64,000 nt of DNA from Deltaproteobacteria bacterium (GTDB lineage Bacteria; Myxococcota_A; Polyangia; Fen-1088). The notes under the pieces were generated by a model that saw nothing but the letters and a program-made list of their open reading frames with translations, made no database searches and was not told the DNA's origin. Positions 1 to 9,862 of this stretch are shown in pieces. A program made the position numbers and the translations under genes. How positions within the stretch are numbered: the stretch's first letter is position 1; each line of letters opens with the position of its first letter. The stretch is from positions 1 to 64,000 of the forward strand of contig JAFGPX010000084.1 of assembly GCA_016935975.1 (NCBI GenBank). Reading direction: 5' to 3'.

Positions 1-15
1 CGGGGCGCGGGAGGT

Positions 16-38
16 GTGGAACCCTCCCAGGGTTCCAC
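16..38. terminator. Perfect 10-bp hairpin with 3-nt loop, downstream of the minus-strand GH54 gene
   Basis: GTGGAACCCT-CCC-AGGGTTCCAC; no clear T tract. Confidence 0.35.
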
Positions 39-115
39 GTTCGGCAGACGGGCCGGAATCCGCCCGAACGGCGACGCGGAGACTTTCACCACGGGCTGCT
101 AGCCCTCGGTGGCCG

Positions 116-1303
116 TCACTGCCCATAGGCCGAGACGATGTTGGCTTGTACAGCGTCGTCGGCCGCATTCGACGAGAAGTGGGTGGTCATGAGCCCTTCG
201 TACCAGTTCCCTTGAGCGCTGTTGCTGTTGTCGCCACCGGTACCGAGGATGATGGCGCCCTCCTTCCTCATGGGATTGTATCTATCGCTGGGGCGCTTTC
301 CCTCGAACGGAGTGTCTAGGGCGCCGGACTGGGCATTGCCGACCTTGATGGCCCAGTGGCCGTCGGGCCACGTCGTGCTCTTCGAGTCGCCCTTGACCAT
401 GGCCGTGATCCATTTGTGGGTGACCGGCTTGTTCTTCTCGTAGGGGCTGTAGTCCCCGGCCCAGAGGCCGTTCTCAAGATCCCCCATGACCCACGGACCG
501 TCGCCGTCCCCCTTGTTCCAGAAGGTGCAATCCCCGAAGTAGACCGCCTCCATCGTGCCTTCGCCGTTGTCCATGCTGTTGGTTTCGGCGTTCCCGTAGT
601 CGAAGCAGCACCCGCTATTGTAGAAGTCGCCGTTGACGATCATGTAGGCCGTCTGAGGGCCATCGCCGGTCGCGGTGCCGTTGGGCGTGTTGTCTCGATA
701 GCCGATACCCGGCGTGATCTTGACGCCGTAGAGGCTATGACCACCGATCGTGACCGGGAGGGCTTTCGCGTTGGCTTCGTTGTCGGGTGTCTTCTTGGCC
801 CCGCCCGCGGGCGCCACCGTGAGATGGTTGCCCTTGCCGGACTGGTCGTAGATGATTGATATGGTGCATGCGTCGTCCCCGCAGGCTGCGTCCTGGGCAG
901 CTGCGTCGGCGAAGCCATCCGCGTCGAACCCGATCTCCGCCGTCGCGCCGCCCGTGCCGCTCTTGCTACCCCCGATTCTGACCTGGTAGAGGTCGCCGTC
1001 GTATGCACTCCGTAGACGCCGAATCGTGCTGTGGGCCGCCACGCATGGGCCGCCGTCTTCTTCGTAGATGTCGCAAGGCAGCTTCGCGGGGTCGAACGTC
1101 TTGCCGCCCGCGCCCGTAGCGCCACCCGAACCCATGGCGCCCCCCGAATCCTGTTGACCGCCCGTGTCGCTCACGCCGCCGCTGCCCGTAGCGCCGCCAC
1201 TAGAAGTCCCCGCGTCTTGGTCCGAGGTCATCGTACATCCCCAAGAGAAGATGCCGAAGACCGCGACCAGCAGGAGTTCATTGGAAAGGCTTCTTGTTCT
1301 CAT
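116..1303 (-). CDS. Secreted/lipoprotein alpha-L-arabinofuranosidase, GH54-type catalytic domain with short Gly-rich linker
   Basis: PCDIYEEDGGPCVAAHSTIRRLRSAYDGDLYQVR...CCFDYGNAETN...MEAVYFGDC is AbfB-like; lipobox-like GIFSWGC; start chosen at the internal Met before the signal peptide. Confidence 0.85.
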   Translation of the reverse strand: MRTRSLSNELLLVAVFGIFSWGCTMTSDQDAGTSSGGATGSGGVSDTGGQQDSGGAMGSGGATGAGGKTFDPAKLPCDIYEEDGGPCVAAHSTIRRLRSAYDGDLYQVRIGGSKSGTGGATAEIGFDADGFADAAAQDAACGDDACTISIIYDQSGKGNHLTVAPAGGAKKTPDNEANAKALPVTIGGHSLYGVKITPGIGYRDNTPNGTATGDGPQTAYMIVNGDFYNSGCCFDYGNAETNSMDNGEGTMEAVYFGDCTFWNKGDGDGPWVMGDLENGLWAGDYSPYEKNKPVTHKWITAMVKGDSKSTTWPDGHWAIKVGNAQSGALDTPFEGKRPSDRYNPMRKEGAIILGTGGDNSNSAQGNWYEGLMTTHFSSNAADDAVQANIVSAYGQ

Positions 1304-1872
1304 CGAGGCATGCCTCCTTGCATGCGGATAGACAGACTTCGCGGAAGTGAGATTGCCCGAACAGCTGAATCTTGTCACGGCAATCCCTCCGACGAAACGT
1401 GAATCTTTCGCCCGGCAGGCTTGACATCGGGGGCGCTTGTCTGCATCGTCCTACCGCCTGACGGCTAGCGGTCGGGCAATCAGGGCAAGGGCCAGCCCCA
1501 GTTGCGCGAACGCCGTTGGGCGAGGAGAAAAGGATCTCATGGCGTCCCCAGGCGACCCGAACAGCATCGCGAGTGGTGCCGCCCGTGGAGTGGGGGGCGA
1601 TTTCGGTACCGACTTGGCGCGAAGCATCGTCGCTCACACGACCACTGGCAGCGTGCTTGACACATCACTCGTGTACCACCCCAGGTTGGCCAGGGGGCCG
1701 TATTGTGACCCTGTCGAGAACGGGTTCCGGCAACACCCGCTCAACCACCTTGGAAGCACAAGATCCTCCATGCTTGATGCGCTCGGGCAGGCCGGTTCGA
1801 CGGTACCCGCCAAGGTGCGCGGCATCGGCGCGGACACGAAGCGATGTCGTCTGGCGCCAAGTCCGTCTGCCG

Positions 1873-1890
1873 GCCCGGTCCAGACCGGGC
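1873..1890. promoter_or_regulatory. 18-bp perfect dyad (8+2+8) upstream of araA, candidate operator
   Basis: GCCCGGTC-CA-GACCGGGC, about 170 bp before the araA start. Confidence 0.3.
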
Positions 1891-2057
1891 AGAGTGCCAA
1901 GATTGGAAGCATGAGAGCTGTTCGCCGCTCGGCTCGTTCGTGGACACCGAGTTGACGCGCGAGTCCTGAGCCACCAGAATAGTCGCGGTCGTCTTCCTGA
2001 GAAGGCGACCACGTGTTGCCCCAAAACAAAACGAGCAAGGTGTCAAAAGGTGTGAAC

Positions 2058-3560
2058 ATGAACGCTACAAAGCCCCAGGAAGTCTGGTTCTTGACCGGTA
2101 GTCAGGAGTTGTACGGTCAGGAGACGTTGAACAAGGTCGCAGAGCACTCCCGCGAGATCGTGGCGTATCTCGGCGCACCCGGGAGGCTCCCAGTTCAAGT
2201 GGTTTGGAAGCCCACCCTCACGGGGCCAGATGCCATTACACAGATGTGCCTCGAAGCCAATGCGGCATCCGCCTGTGTTGGCGTGATCACCTGGATGCAC
2301 ACGTTTTCACCAGCGAAGATGTGGATTCGTGGGCTCGCGCAGCTCGCGAAGCCGCTGGTGCACCTGCATACGCAATTCAACCGCGAGCTGCCGTGGTCGC
2401 AGATCGACATGGATTTCATGAATCTGAACCAGTCGGCCCACGGCGACCGCGAGTTCGGCTTCATCGCTTCGCGGCTCCGGCTCGAGCACAAGATCGTGGT
2501 AGGCCATTGGCAGGACAGCGATGTCCTCGCGGATCTCGAGAGTTGGTCACGTGTTGCCTGCGCGATCGCCGAATCGCGGAGACTGAACATCGTGCGCTTC
2601 GGCGGCATGAACATGCGCGAAGTCGCAGTGACTGGCGGTGACCGCGTCGAGGCCCAGATTCAGCTCGGCTGGGCCGTCAACGGTTATGCTGTCGGCGACC
2701 TGGTCAAGCGGATTTCCGACGTGAAAGACGCCGACGTCGACCATCTCGTCGAGGAGTATGAGGCAAAGTATGTCGTCGCCCCGGCGCTGCGCAAGGGCGG
2801 CAGCCACCGCGAGAGCCTGCGCGACGCCGCCCGGCAAGAGATCGGAATGCGCGCCTTCCTCACCAGCGGAGGCCACGGGGCGTTCACCACCACCTTCGAG
2901 GACTTGCATGGCCTCAACCAACTCCCTGGCCTTGCCTGCCAGCGTCTGATGGCCGACGGCTACGGATTTGGCGCCGAGGGGGACTGGAAGACGGCAGCGC
3001 TCGTGCGACTAATGAAGGTCATCTCGGCGGGGCGCAAAGGCGGTGTGTCTTTCATGGAGGACTACACCTACCATCTCGTCAAAGGCGAGGAGAGAGTCCT
3101 CGGGGCCCATATGCTCGAAGTCTGCCCCTCGATCACCGACGCGAAGCCTTCGCTGGAGGTTCATCCCCTCGGCATCGGCGGCAAAGCAGATCCCTGCCGT
3201 CTGGTTTTCGATGCGGGGCCTGGGCCGGCAGTCGCCGTCGGTCTCGTCGACATGGGCGGGCGGATGCGGCTGATCGTTCAGGAGGTGGACGTCGTCAAGG
3301 TCGAGCACGCCATGCCGAAGCTGCCCGTGTCGCGGGCGCTTTGGGTGCCACGGCCAGATTTCAGGCGTGGCTGCCAGGCCTGGCTCCTTGCGGGCGGCGG
3401 ACATCACACGTCGTTCAGCCGAGCAGTGACGGCCGAGCAGCTCGAGGATTTGGCTTCCATGCTGGGCGTAGAATGCGTGCGTATCGGACACGGGACAGAT
3501 CTCGGAACACTCAAGAAGGAACTTCGCTGGAGCGACGCCGCTTTCCGGGGCTCTCGGTAG
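2058..3560 (+). CDS. araA: L-arabinose isomerase
   Basis: EVWFLTGSQELYGQETL..., WMHTFSPAKMWI, HTQFNRELPW and WKTAALVRLMKVI motifs; start moved to the Met at 2058. Confidence 0.95.
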   Translation: MNATKPQEVWFLTGSQELYGQETLNKVAEHSREIVAYLGAPGRLPVQVVWKPTLTGPDAITQMCLEANAASACVGVITWMHTFSPAKMWIRGLAQLAKPLVHLHTQFNRELPWSQIDMDFMNLNQSAHGDREFGFIASRLRLEHKIVVGHWQDSDVLADLESWSRVACAIAESRRLNIVRFGGMNMREVAVTGGDRVEAQIQLGWAVNGYAVGDLVKRISDVKDADVDHLVEEYEAKYVVAPALRKGGSHRESLRDAARQEIGMRAFLTSGGHGAFTTTFEDLHGLNQLPGLACQRLMADGYGFGAEGDWKTAALVRLMKVISAGRKGGVSFMEDYTYHLVKGEERVLGAHMLEVCPSITDAKPSLEVHPLGIGGKADPCRLVFDAGPGPAVAVGLVDMGGRMRLIVQEVDVVKVEHAMPKLPVSRALWVPRPDFRRGCQAWLLAGGGHHTSFSRAVTAEQLEDLASMLGVECVRIGHGTDLGTLKKELRWSDAAFRGSR

Positions 3561-3576
3561 GCATCGCCAACGACAG

Positions 3577-4290
3577 ATGAAGTCGAGCTACGACGAGCTG
3601 AAGGAGACGGCGTGGCGGGCCAACATGGAGATCCCGCGCCGGGGCCTGGCCATCTACACCTTCGGGAACGTCTCGGCGTTCGATGCCCAGCGAGCCGTCT
3701 TCGCGATCAAGCCGAGCGGCGTCGCCTATGAGAGTCTCGCAGCCGCTGACATGGTCATCGTCGACCTCGACGCCAAGGTGGTAGAGGGTAGCCTGCGGCC
3801 CTCTTCCGACACGAAGACCCACGCCGCATTGTACAAAGCCTTTCAAGAGATCGGAGGGATCGTTCACACCCATTCCACCTACGCCACGGCCTGGGCGCAG
3901 GCGCGCATGCCGATCCCCATCTACGGCACGACCCATGCGGATCACCTCGCGGAGGACGTTCCTTGTACGGCGCTCATGACTGCCGATGCGGTCCGTGGAG
4001 ACTACGAAGCCGAGACGGGAACACAAATCATCGAGTGCTTCCGCGCGCGTGATCCGACCCAGACTCCGATGGTCCTGGTTGCGGGGCATGGCCCGTTTGC
4101 GTGGGGCAAGACGGCGGACAAGGCGGTGTACCATGCTGTCGTCCTCGAAGAGCTTGCCAAGATGGCGTCCATCACGCGGGGCCTCGATCCCAATGCAGGA
4201 AGGCTGCCAGAGTACCTCGTCCGCAAGCACTTCGAGCGTAAACACGGGAAAGACGCGTACTATGGACAGACGACCGATACGAAGTTCTAG
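3577..4290 (+). CDS. araD: L-ribulose-5-phosphate 4-epimerase (class II aldolase family)
   Basis: LAIYTFGNVSAFD, HTHSTYATAWAQA, GTTHADHLAEDVPCT, GHGPFAWGKTADKAVYHAVVLEE; 16 bp after araA. Confidence 0.93.
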   Translation: MKSSYDELKETAWRANMEIPRRGLAIYTFGNVSAFDAQRAVFAIKPSGVAYESLAAADMVIVDLDAKVVEGSLRPSSDTKTHAALYKAFQEIGGIVHTHSTYATAWAQARMPIPIYGTTHADHLAEDVPCTALMTADAVRGDYEAETGTQIIECFRARDPTQTPMVLVAGHGPFAWGKTADKAVYHAVVLEELAKMASITRGLDPNAGRLPEYLVRKHFERKHGKDAYYGQTTDTKF

Positions 4291-4321
4291 CCACTGGAAC
4301 ACACGAGAGGAAGGGGCAACC

Positions 4322-5866
4322 ATGCGACGAGTATCACAGCTATCGGGACTATCGGGACTGCTAGTGACGGTTTTCGTGTCGACTCGCGCCTTCGCCGAGG
4401 AGCCCACAGACGCTGACGCCCAACAACCTGCTGAAGAACCCCAAGAAGCCACCAAGGCAGAGCAGCCGCTGCCGGTCGCGCCAGCTCCCACAGGAGCTGC
4501 GCCAGCCGCCGCTGTTCCAGCCATCGCAGCCCTCCCGCCGGCCACCAAGCCGAAGGTCGGCGACCTCTCCGTGCACGGATACTTCCGTGGCGGTTGGGGC
4601 GCGAGCAACCAGAAGGGCCGCATGACCTGCTTCGGACTCAGCATCAGTGGGGGATTGAAGTCCAAGTACCGGCTCGGCAACGAATGCGAGCAGTGGGGCG
4701 AGTTGCACATCACGACCGTCGCGTACGTGGGCGAGGATGGCACGGTCGCGAGCCTTCACTTCATGCCGACCGCCTACATACCGACGACCGAAATGGGCTA
4801 TTCTCCGACCGCGGTCACAAACTCCCCGGCCGAATACACAACCGCAACCGGAGCGACTGTGGCCTTCCCCAACCTCTACGCCGACATCCAGGGGATTCCC
4901 TGGCTTTTCGGAGGGACCGCCTGGGTTGGCACACGGTACTACAAGCGTGAGTCTTTCTACATCAGCGACTTCTTCTATTGGAATCCCTCGGGTGTGGGTG
5001 GGGGTATCGAGGACTTCAGCCTCGGTCAGGTCTGGGAGTCGGCCCCGGCCATGTTGAGCGATCTGCGGTTCAGCTATGGCCTCTTCGCGGTCGATGGCCA
5101 GCCAAAGCCGAACGATGCCAGCTCACCGCCGTTCCCGATGAAGTTCGACCTTGGCATTCGCAACGATCTCCAAGTTCGAGGGTTCCGCCCCTACGAGGGC
5201 GGTGAGCTCCAGATCGGATTTCAGTACATCCACAATTGGACCCACAAGGACGATGCCAGTGGCAACACCAACACCCATAGTGGTTGGGGCGTAACTGTCC
5301 AGCATGTACAGGATCTTCTTGGCGGCAACAACAAGCTGGCTTTTCAATATGGCAAAGGTGGAGGAACTGGGTTTGGAACGCTTGCGCGGTTCTACTACCC
5401 CGACTTCTCGCTCTATTGGGGTGAGAGTGAATCGAGGATGCGACTCGTCGATGTGCTCACCATCCAGCCGACCGGCTGGCTTGGTGCGCAGGCCGGCGTC
5501 GTCTGGCAGCGCGACGACATGGGGACCGGAGTGAGCGGGGCCAAGACCGATTGGTACTCTGCCGGCGCACGCCTGAGCTTCGCCGCCACCGAGCACTTGA
5601 AGCTTCTCGCTGAAGCCGGCTATGATCGCATCAAGAAGGACAACGGTTCGGACCCGAGCTATCTTGCCAAGTTCACCATCGCCCCCGCAATTGCCGCAGC
5701 CAGGGGATTCTGGGCTCGCCCGGAGCTGCGCCTCTTTCTCACGATGGCGATGTGGAACGATAATGCTGCAATATCCGGTGTCGATTCGGGCAACATCTAC
5801 AGGGACACCTACCCCAACTATAGGAATGGCTACATTGCCGGCCTCCAAGCCGAGGCGATGTGGTAG
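4322..5866 (+). CDS. LamB/maltoporin-type carbohydrate outer-membrane porin
   Basis: HGYFRGGWGASNQKGRMTCFGL...SKYRLGNECEQWGEL...GGTAWVGTRYYKRESFYISDFFYWNPSGVGGGIE matches the LamB layout; signal peptide. Confidence 0.85.
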   Translation: MRRVSQLSGLSGLLVTVFVSTRAFAEEPTDADAQQPAEEPQEATKAEQPLPVAPAPTGAAPAAAVPAIAALPPATKPKVGDLSVHGYFRGGWGASNQKGRMTCFGLSISGGLKSKYRLGNECEQWGELHITTVAYVGEDGTVASLHFMPTAYIPTTEMGYSPTAVTNSPAEYTTATGATVAFPNLYADIQGIPWLFGGTAWVGTRYYKRESFYISDFFYWNPSGVGGGIEDFSLGQVWESAPAMLSDLRFSYGLFAVDGQPKPNDASSPPFPMKFDLGIRNDLQVRGFRPYEGGELQIGFQYIHNWTHKDDASGNTNTHSGWGVTVQHVQDLLGGNNKLAFQYGKGGGTGFGTLARFYYPDFSLYWGESESRMRLVDVLTIQPTGWLGAQAGVVWQRDDMGTGVSGAKTDWYSAGARLSFAATEHLKLLAEAGYDRIKKDNGSDPSYLAKFTIAPAIAAARGFWARPELRLFLTMAMWNDNAAISGVDSGNIYRDTYPNYRNGYIAGLQAEAMW

Positions 5867-5889
5867 CCAGGAGCGCGAGGAGCACAACC

Positions 5890-7056
5890 ATGTTCATGAA
5901 ATTCGTTCTCTCCGTCCTTGCTCTAGCGTTTGCGCCAACGACGATGGCGATGGCCGCCGGACCCACCAAGAAGCCGGATCCCCTGAAGAAGACTACCCCC
6001 TCGGTTACAGAGGCTGTCTTTGGCAGTCTTGCGGACGGCAGAAAGGTCACGCTCTACACGCTGACCAACGCCTCCGGTGCCGAGGCGAGGATCATCAACT
6101 ATGGTGCGATCGTCGTATCGCTGAGAGTTCCGGATCGGCACGGCAAGCTCCGCGACGTGGTCCTCGGCTACGACGATCTTGCGGGGTACCTGAAAGACAA
6201 GGATTTCTTCGGAGCCACCGTCGGCCGCTACGGCAACCGCATCGGTGCCGGCAAGTTCACGCTCGACGGCAAGACCTACCAGCTGGATCTGAACAACGGG
6301 CCCAACCACCTGCACGGGGGTGCACAAGGCTTCTACAAGAAGCTGTGGAAGGCCGAGCCAGTCAAGGGCAAGGCGGAGCCCGGCGTGAAGCTCACGTACG
6401 TGAGCCCGGACGGTGAGCAGGGATATCCCGGCACGCTCACGCTGGCCCTCACCTACACGCTGACCCGCAAGAACGGCCTGCGCATGGACTATGTGGGAAC
6501 GACCGACAAGCCGACCATCCTCAATCCAACCCACCACTCGTACTTCAATCTCAGCGGCGATCCGACGCACAAGATCCTGGACGAGGAGCTCACCATCATT
6601 GCGGACAAGACGACCCCGGTGGATGCGGGCCTGATTCCCACGGGAAAGCTGGCGGATGTCGCTGGCACGCCGATGGATTTCCGCAAGCCCACCGCGATCG
6701 GCGCCCGCATCGACGCCAAGGACGAACAGCTCGGCTTCGGCAAGGGCTACGACCACAACTGGGTCCTACGCAACCCCGGCAAGAAGGTGCGCAAGGTGGC
6801 CGAGCTCCGCGATCCGACCAGCGGCATCGTGATGCAGATCCTCACCGACCAGCCTGGGCTGCAGTTCTATTCTGGCAACTTCCTGAATGGCACCATCCGT
6901 GGGAAAAACGGCGCGGCCTATCAATACCGAACCGCGGTGGTACTAGAAGCGCAGGTCTTCCCGGATGCGCCCAACCACCCCAAATTCCCGAGTGCGGTCC
7001 TCCGGCCCGGTCAGCGCTATCGCCAGACCACGGTCTATCAGTTCTCCACCCGGTAG
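5890..7056 (+). CDS. Exported aldose 1-epimerase (mutarotase)
   Basis: GATVGRYGNRIGAGKF, NNGPNHLHGG, NPTHHSYFNLSGD motifs; N-terminal signal peptide. Confidence 0.92.
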   Translation: MFMKFVLSVLALAFAPTTMAMAAGPTKKPDPLKKTTPSVTEAVFGSLADGRKVTLYTLTNASGAEARIINYGAIVVSLRVPDRHGKLRDVVLGYDDLAGYLKDKDFFGATVGRYGNRIGAGKFTLDGKTYQLDLNNGPNHLHGGAQGFYKKLWKAEPVKGKAEPGVKLTYVSPDGEQGYPGTLTLALTYTLTRKNGLRMDYVGTTDKPTILNPTHHSYFNLSGDPTHKILDEELTIIADKTTPVDAGLIPTGKLADVAGTPMDFRKPTAIGARIDAKDEQLGFGKGYDHNWVLRNPGKKVRKVAELRDPTSGIVMQILTDQPGLQFYSGNFLNGTIRGKNGAAYQYRTAVVLEAQVFPDAPNHPKFPSAVLRPGQRYRQTTVYQFSTR

Positions 7057-7140
7057 ACGCAAACACGCGACAGGCACGCCGCAGACGCCGAACTGGAAGT
7101 GACGCCTGGTCTGCCATCGTGCTTTCTCGACCATGATGTC

Positions 7141-9183
7141 CTATTGCGTGTCTGCTTCTGCACGCGCGGATTTGATGGCTTCGGAGAGCCTTGTCAGCAT
7201 TTCTGAGATCCTGTTTGCCCGTGTCTGATCGCCCGCGGATCTCGCCAAGGCAAGCGCATGCTGAAGAGCCCCATTTGCCTCGATCCAGTGCCCCTTCTTC
7301 AGAAGGGCGGAGACCAAATTGTCGAGGTGCTCAACGGCACCGGGGTTCGTCTTCAGCGCCCGACGGTAGTGGAGAATTGCTGCGTCGATCTCTCCCACTC
7401 CCGCAAGCATGACACCAAGGTTGTTGTGCGCGTTCGCGTGTTCGGCGTCAAGTTGCAGCGCTTTCCGGAAATGCCCCATGGCCTCGTCGTGTCGATTCCT
7501 CTTCGCGAGCAGGAGACCAAGGTTGTTGTATGCGTCGGCATATTCTGGGTGAAGCTCCAGTGCTATCCGATAGTGAACCATAGCCTCTTCTATCCGTCCC
7601 GTGCTTGCGAGAAGGTCAGCGACGTTGTAGTGGACCTCCGCGTGATCGGGATGAAGCTCCAATGCTTGCAACAAGTGAGCCATCCCCTCCTCCGGGCGTC
7701 CATTGCGCGCGAGCAGTGCGCCGATGTTGTTGTGCGCGTCGGCTTGACGGGGATTGATCTCCAACGCCCTCCGTAGATGTGTCGCAGCCTCCTCTGCTCG
7801 CCCCATGTCCATGAAAAGAAGGCCGAGGTTGGCGTGGGCATCGGCCTTCTGTGGGTGATGCACAAGTGCCTTCAGCAGATGATCCATGGCCTCGTCGTGT
7901 CGCCCCGTCTCCATGAGCAGAAGACCGAGATGGGTGTACGCCATCCAGCAGCTCGCGTTCCTGGACATCGTGGTGCGATACAGGGTCTCGGCGTCGGAAT
8001 ACATGTGGCTCTGTTTCCAGCTCAGCATGGAGAGGACGAGAAGCAGGGTGCCCGGGACCGCGGGGCGGAGCCAGCGCAACGACGTGCCCTTCAGCTGATC
8101 CGTTGCCTTTGCGAGACAGGCGGCTGCGACCGTTATCGGCGCTATGGTGGCCAGGTACTGGAAGTGGTCAGCCACATATGAATACGCGAACGGGTAGACG
8201 TTGAAGAACCCCAACGCGGGGAAAAGCGTGATCACGAACAGGAGCAGCACCGCAAGGGGCGTCCTTGAGCGGTGCCGCAGTACCCAGAACGGGCCCGCGA
8301 AGAGGACAAGCGCGGCCGGGAACAAGTACTGCCTCACGTCGATGGAGTCCATGGACCAACGGGGGTAGATGAAGATCAGGTTGGCAGGCCAGACGAGTTT
8401 GTAGATGTAGAACCAGACTGCGCGGCCGGCGACAAGGCAGCGTTCAGCGAAGGTGAGGTCGAACCCGCCGCCTGCTGCACCGATGAATGCTCGTTCCACC
8501 CAGGCCGTGAACAAGCCCGAGATTGCCCCTATGACAAAGAATGGGGTCAACGGCATGACGTCCCGCCTCAACGACACAGTCCCCCGCTTCCACCAAAAAA
8601 CCACGAGGAGCGCAGCGGGCAGGGTGGCGATCGCGCTCTTGGCAAGCAACCCGAGGGCAAACAGCAGCAGAGCCGTGGCATAGTGTCTTGTCTCCCGGTT
8701 GTCGTCAAAGCTCAGGTACGCCAGGGCAGCGGCGATGTAGAGAACACCGGAGAGTGTGTTCTTCAGTTCGGTTATCCATGCTACCGATTCGACCATCACA
8801 GGGTGAAGCGCGAATATCCCCGCCGCGAGCCACGCTCCACGGATTCGCAGTCTTCCTAGGACTGCAACCAGGAGTAGTGCAGAGGTCGAGTGAAGCAGGA
8901 TGTTGAGCAAATGGTAGCCGACTGTGGATTCGCCCCAGAGACGGTATTCCAGCCAGAAGACCGTATGCACCAGCGGGTAGTACTGCTGCGTGGCCCCAAG
9001 CTGCGTCCAGATACTCGCGAGACCTGCGACCGAGCGGAGAGTAGGCTTCGTCATGTGCGCAGCGTCGTCCCAGACCGGCTGGCCATTCCACGCCGGTTGG
9101 TAGGCGAGGAACGTTGCTGCGACCAGTAGCAACGCAAACGCCCAATCACGGTTTTTCCAGAAGTGCTGGGCGGCTTTCGGCAT
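7141..9183 (-). CDS. Multi-spanning membrane protein with C-terminal TPR array (TMTC-like)
   Basis: Hydrophobic N-terminal half, then several 34-aa TPR units (AHNNLGVMLAGVGEIDAAILHYRRAL etc.); start placed at MPKAAQHFWKNRDW. Confidence 0.75.
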   Translation of the reverse strand: MPKAAQHFWKNRDWAFALLLVAATFLAYQPAWNGQPVWDDAAHMTKPTLRSVAGLASIWTQLGATQQYYPLVHTVFWLEYRLWGESTVGYHLLNILLHSTSALLLVAVLGRLRIRGAWLAAGIFALHPVMVESVAWITELKNTLSGVLYIAAALAYLSFDDNRETRHYATALLLFALGLLAKSAIATLPAALLVVFWWKRGTVSLRRDVMPLTPFFVIGAISGLFTAWVERAFIGAAGGGFDLTFAERCLVAGRAVWFYIYKLVWPANLIFIYPRWSMDSIDVRQYLFPAALVLFAGPFWVLRHRSRTPLAVLLLFVITLFPALGFFNVYPFAYSYVADHFQYLATIAPITVAAACLAKATDQLKGTSLRWLRPAVPGTLLLVLSMLSWKQSHMYSDAETLYRTTMSRNASCWMAYTHLGLLLMETGRHDEAMDHLLKALVHHPQKADAHANLGLLFMDMGRAEEAATHLRRALEINPRQADAHNNIGALLARNGRPEEGMAHLLQALELHPDHAEVHYNVADLLASTGRIEEAMVHYRIALELHPEYADAYNNLGLLLAKRNRHDEAMGHFRKALQLDAEHANAHNNLGVMLAGVGEIDAAILHYRRALKTNPGAVEHLDNLVSALLKKGHWIEANGALQHALALARSAGDQTRANRISEMLTRLSEAIKSARAEADTQ

Positions 9184-9862
9184 GCGCTCCCGCTCCTGAC
9201 ACATGATGTTGAATGTACCACGGCACGGTGAGTCCCGTCCGGCGCCACCTCGAGCAGCGGGCCCGTCGCCGCCGCTTGCTTGGCCATCCGGGACAGCAGG
9301 TCGGGGTGATAGATGGAGACACAACCGAAGGTCCCGCCTGGAGAATTCTCGGGCAGATAGTAGCGATGCCGCGAGAGCATAATCGCGGCGAAGGCAGTGC
9401 CCGGTGGGACACCTCGCGGCGGCTACCCAAGAACCTGGAAATGCCCGCGGCCCGCCAAGGTGGGCTGGAAGGCGAACAAAGGCGCATCCTTGCGCCCGAG
9501 ACGTTCGTTCCGTCCCGGTGATAGCTCGACCGGAGTAGCAGCACGAGTGGGTGCTAGTTCCGACGCTGCCAAGGTACGCCGTCATCGGCGTCCACCGTGG
9601 CGGCAGCGACAATAGCGCGCTCGACAGCTTCACAAGCTGCCGTAGGGCTGGCGCGGGTCCGGGATTTCGGCCGGCCTCACGTCCGAGGTGAGGATCTCGA
9701 ATGAGCCGCGCCGCCACAGCGCCAGTTTCGACCGGGGCAAGCCATGATTCTTCACAAAATCACCTCCCTTCGGACAACCTTACTATGGCAGGGGGGCTTC
9801 CCCGAGCGTAGGAGCTACTCCCAGCCATCTTGGCCATGCACAAATCAATACCGGAGCGCGAT

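Noticed and set aside
1391-2057. Small ORFs in the GH54-araA intergenic region
   Set aside because: All overlap each other in several frames, lack motifs and ribosome-binding context; treated as regulatory/non-coding.
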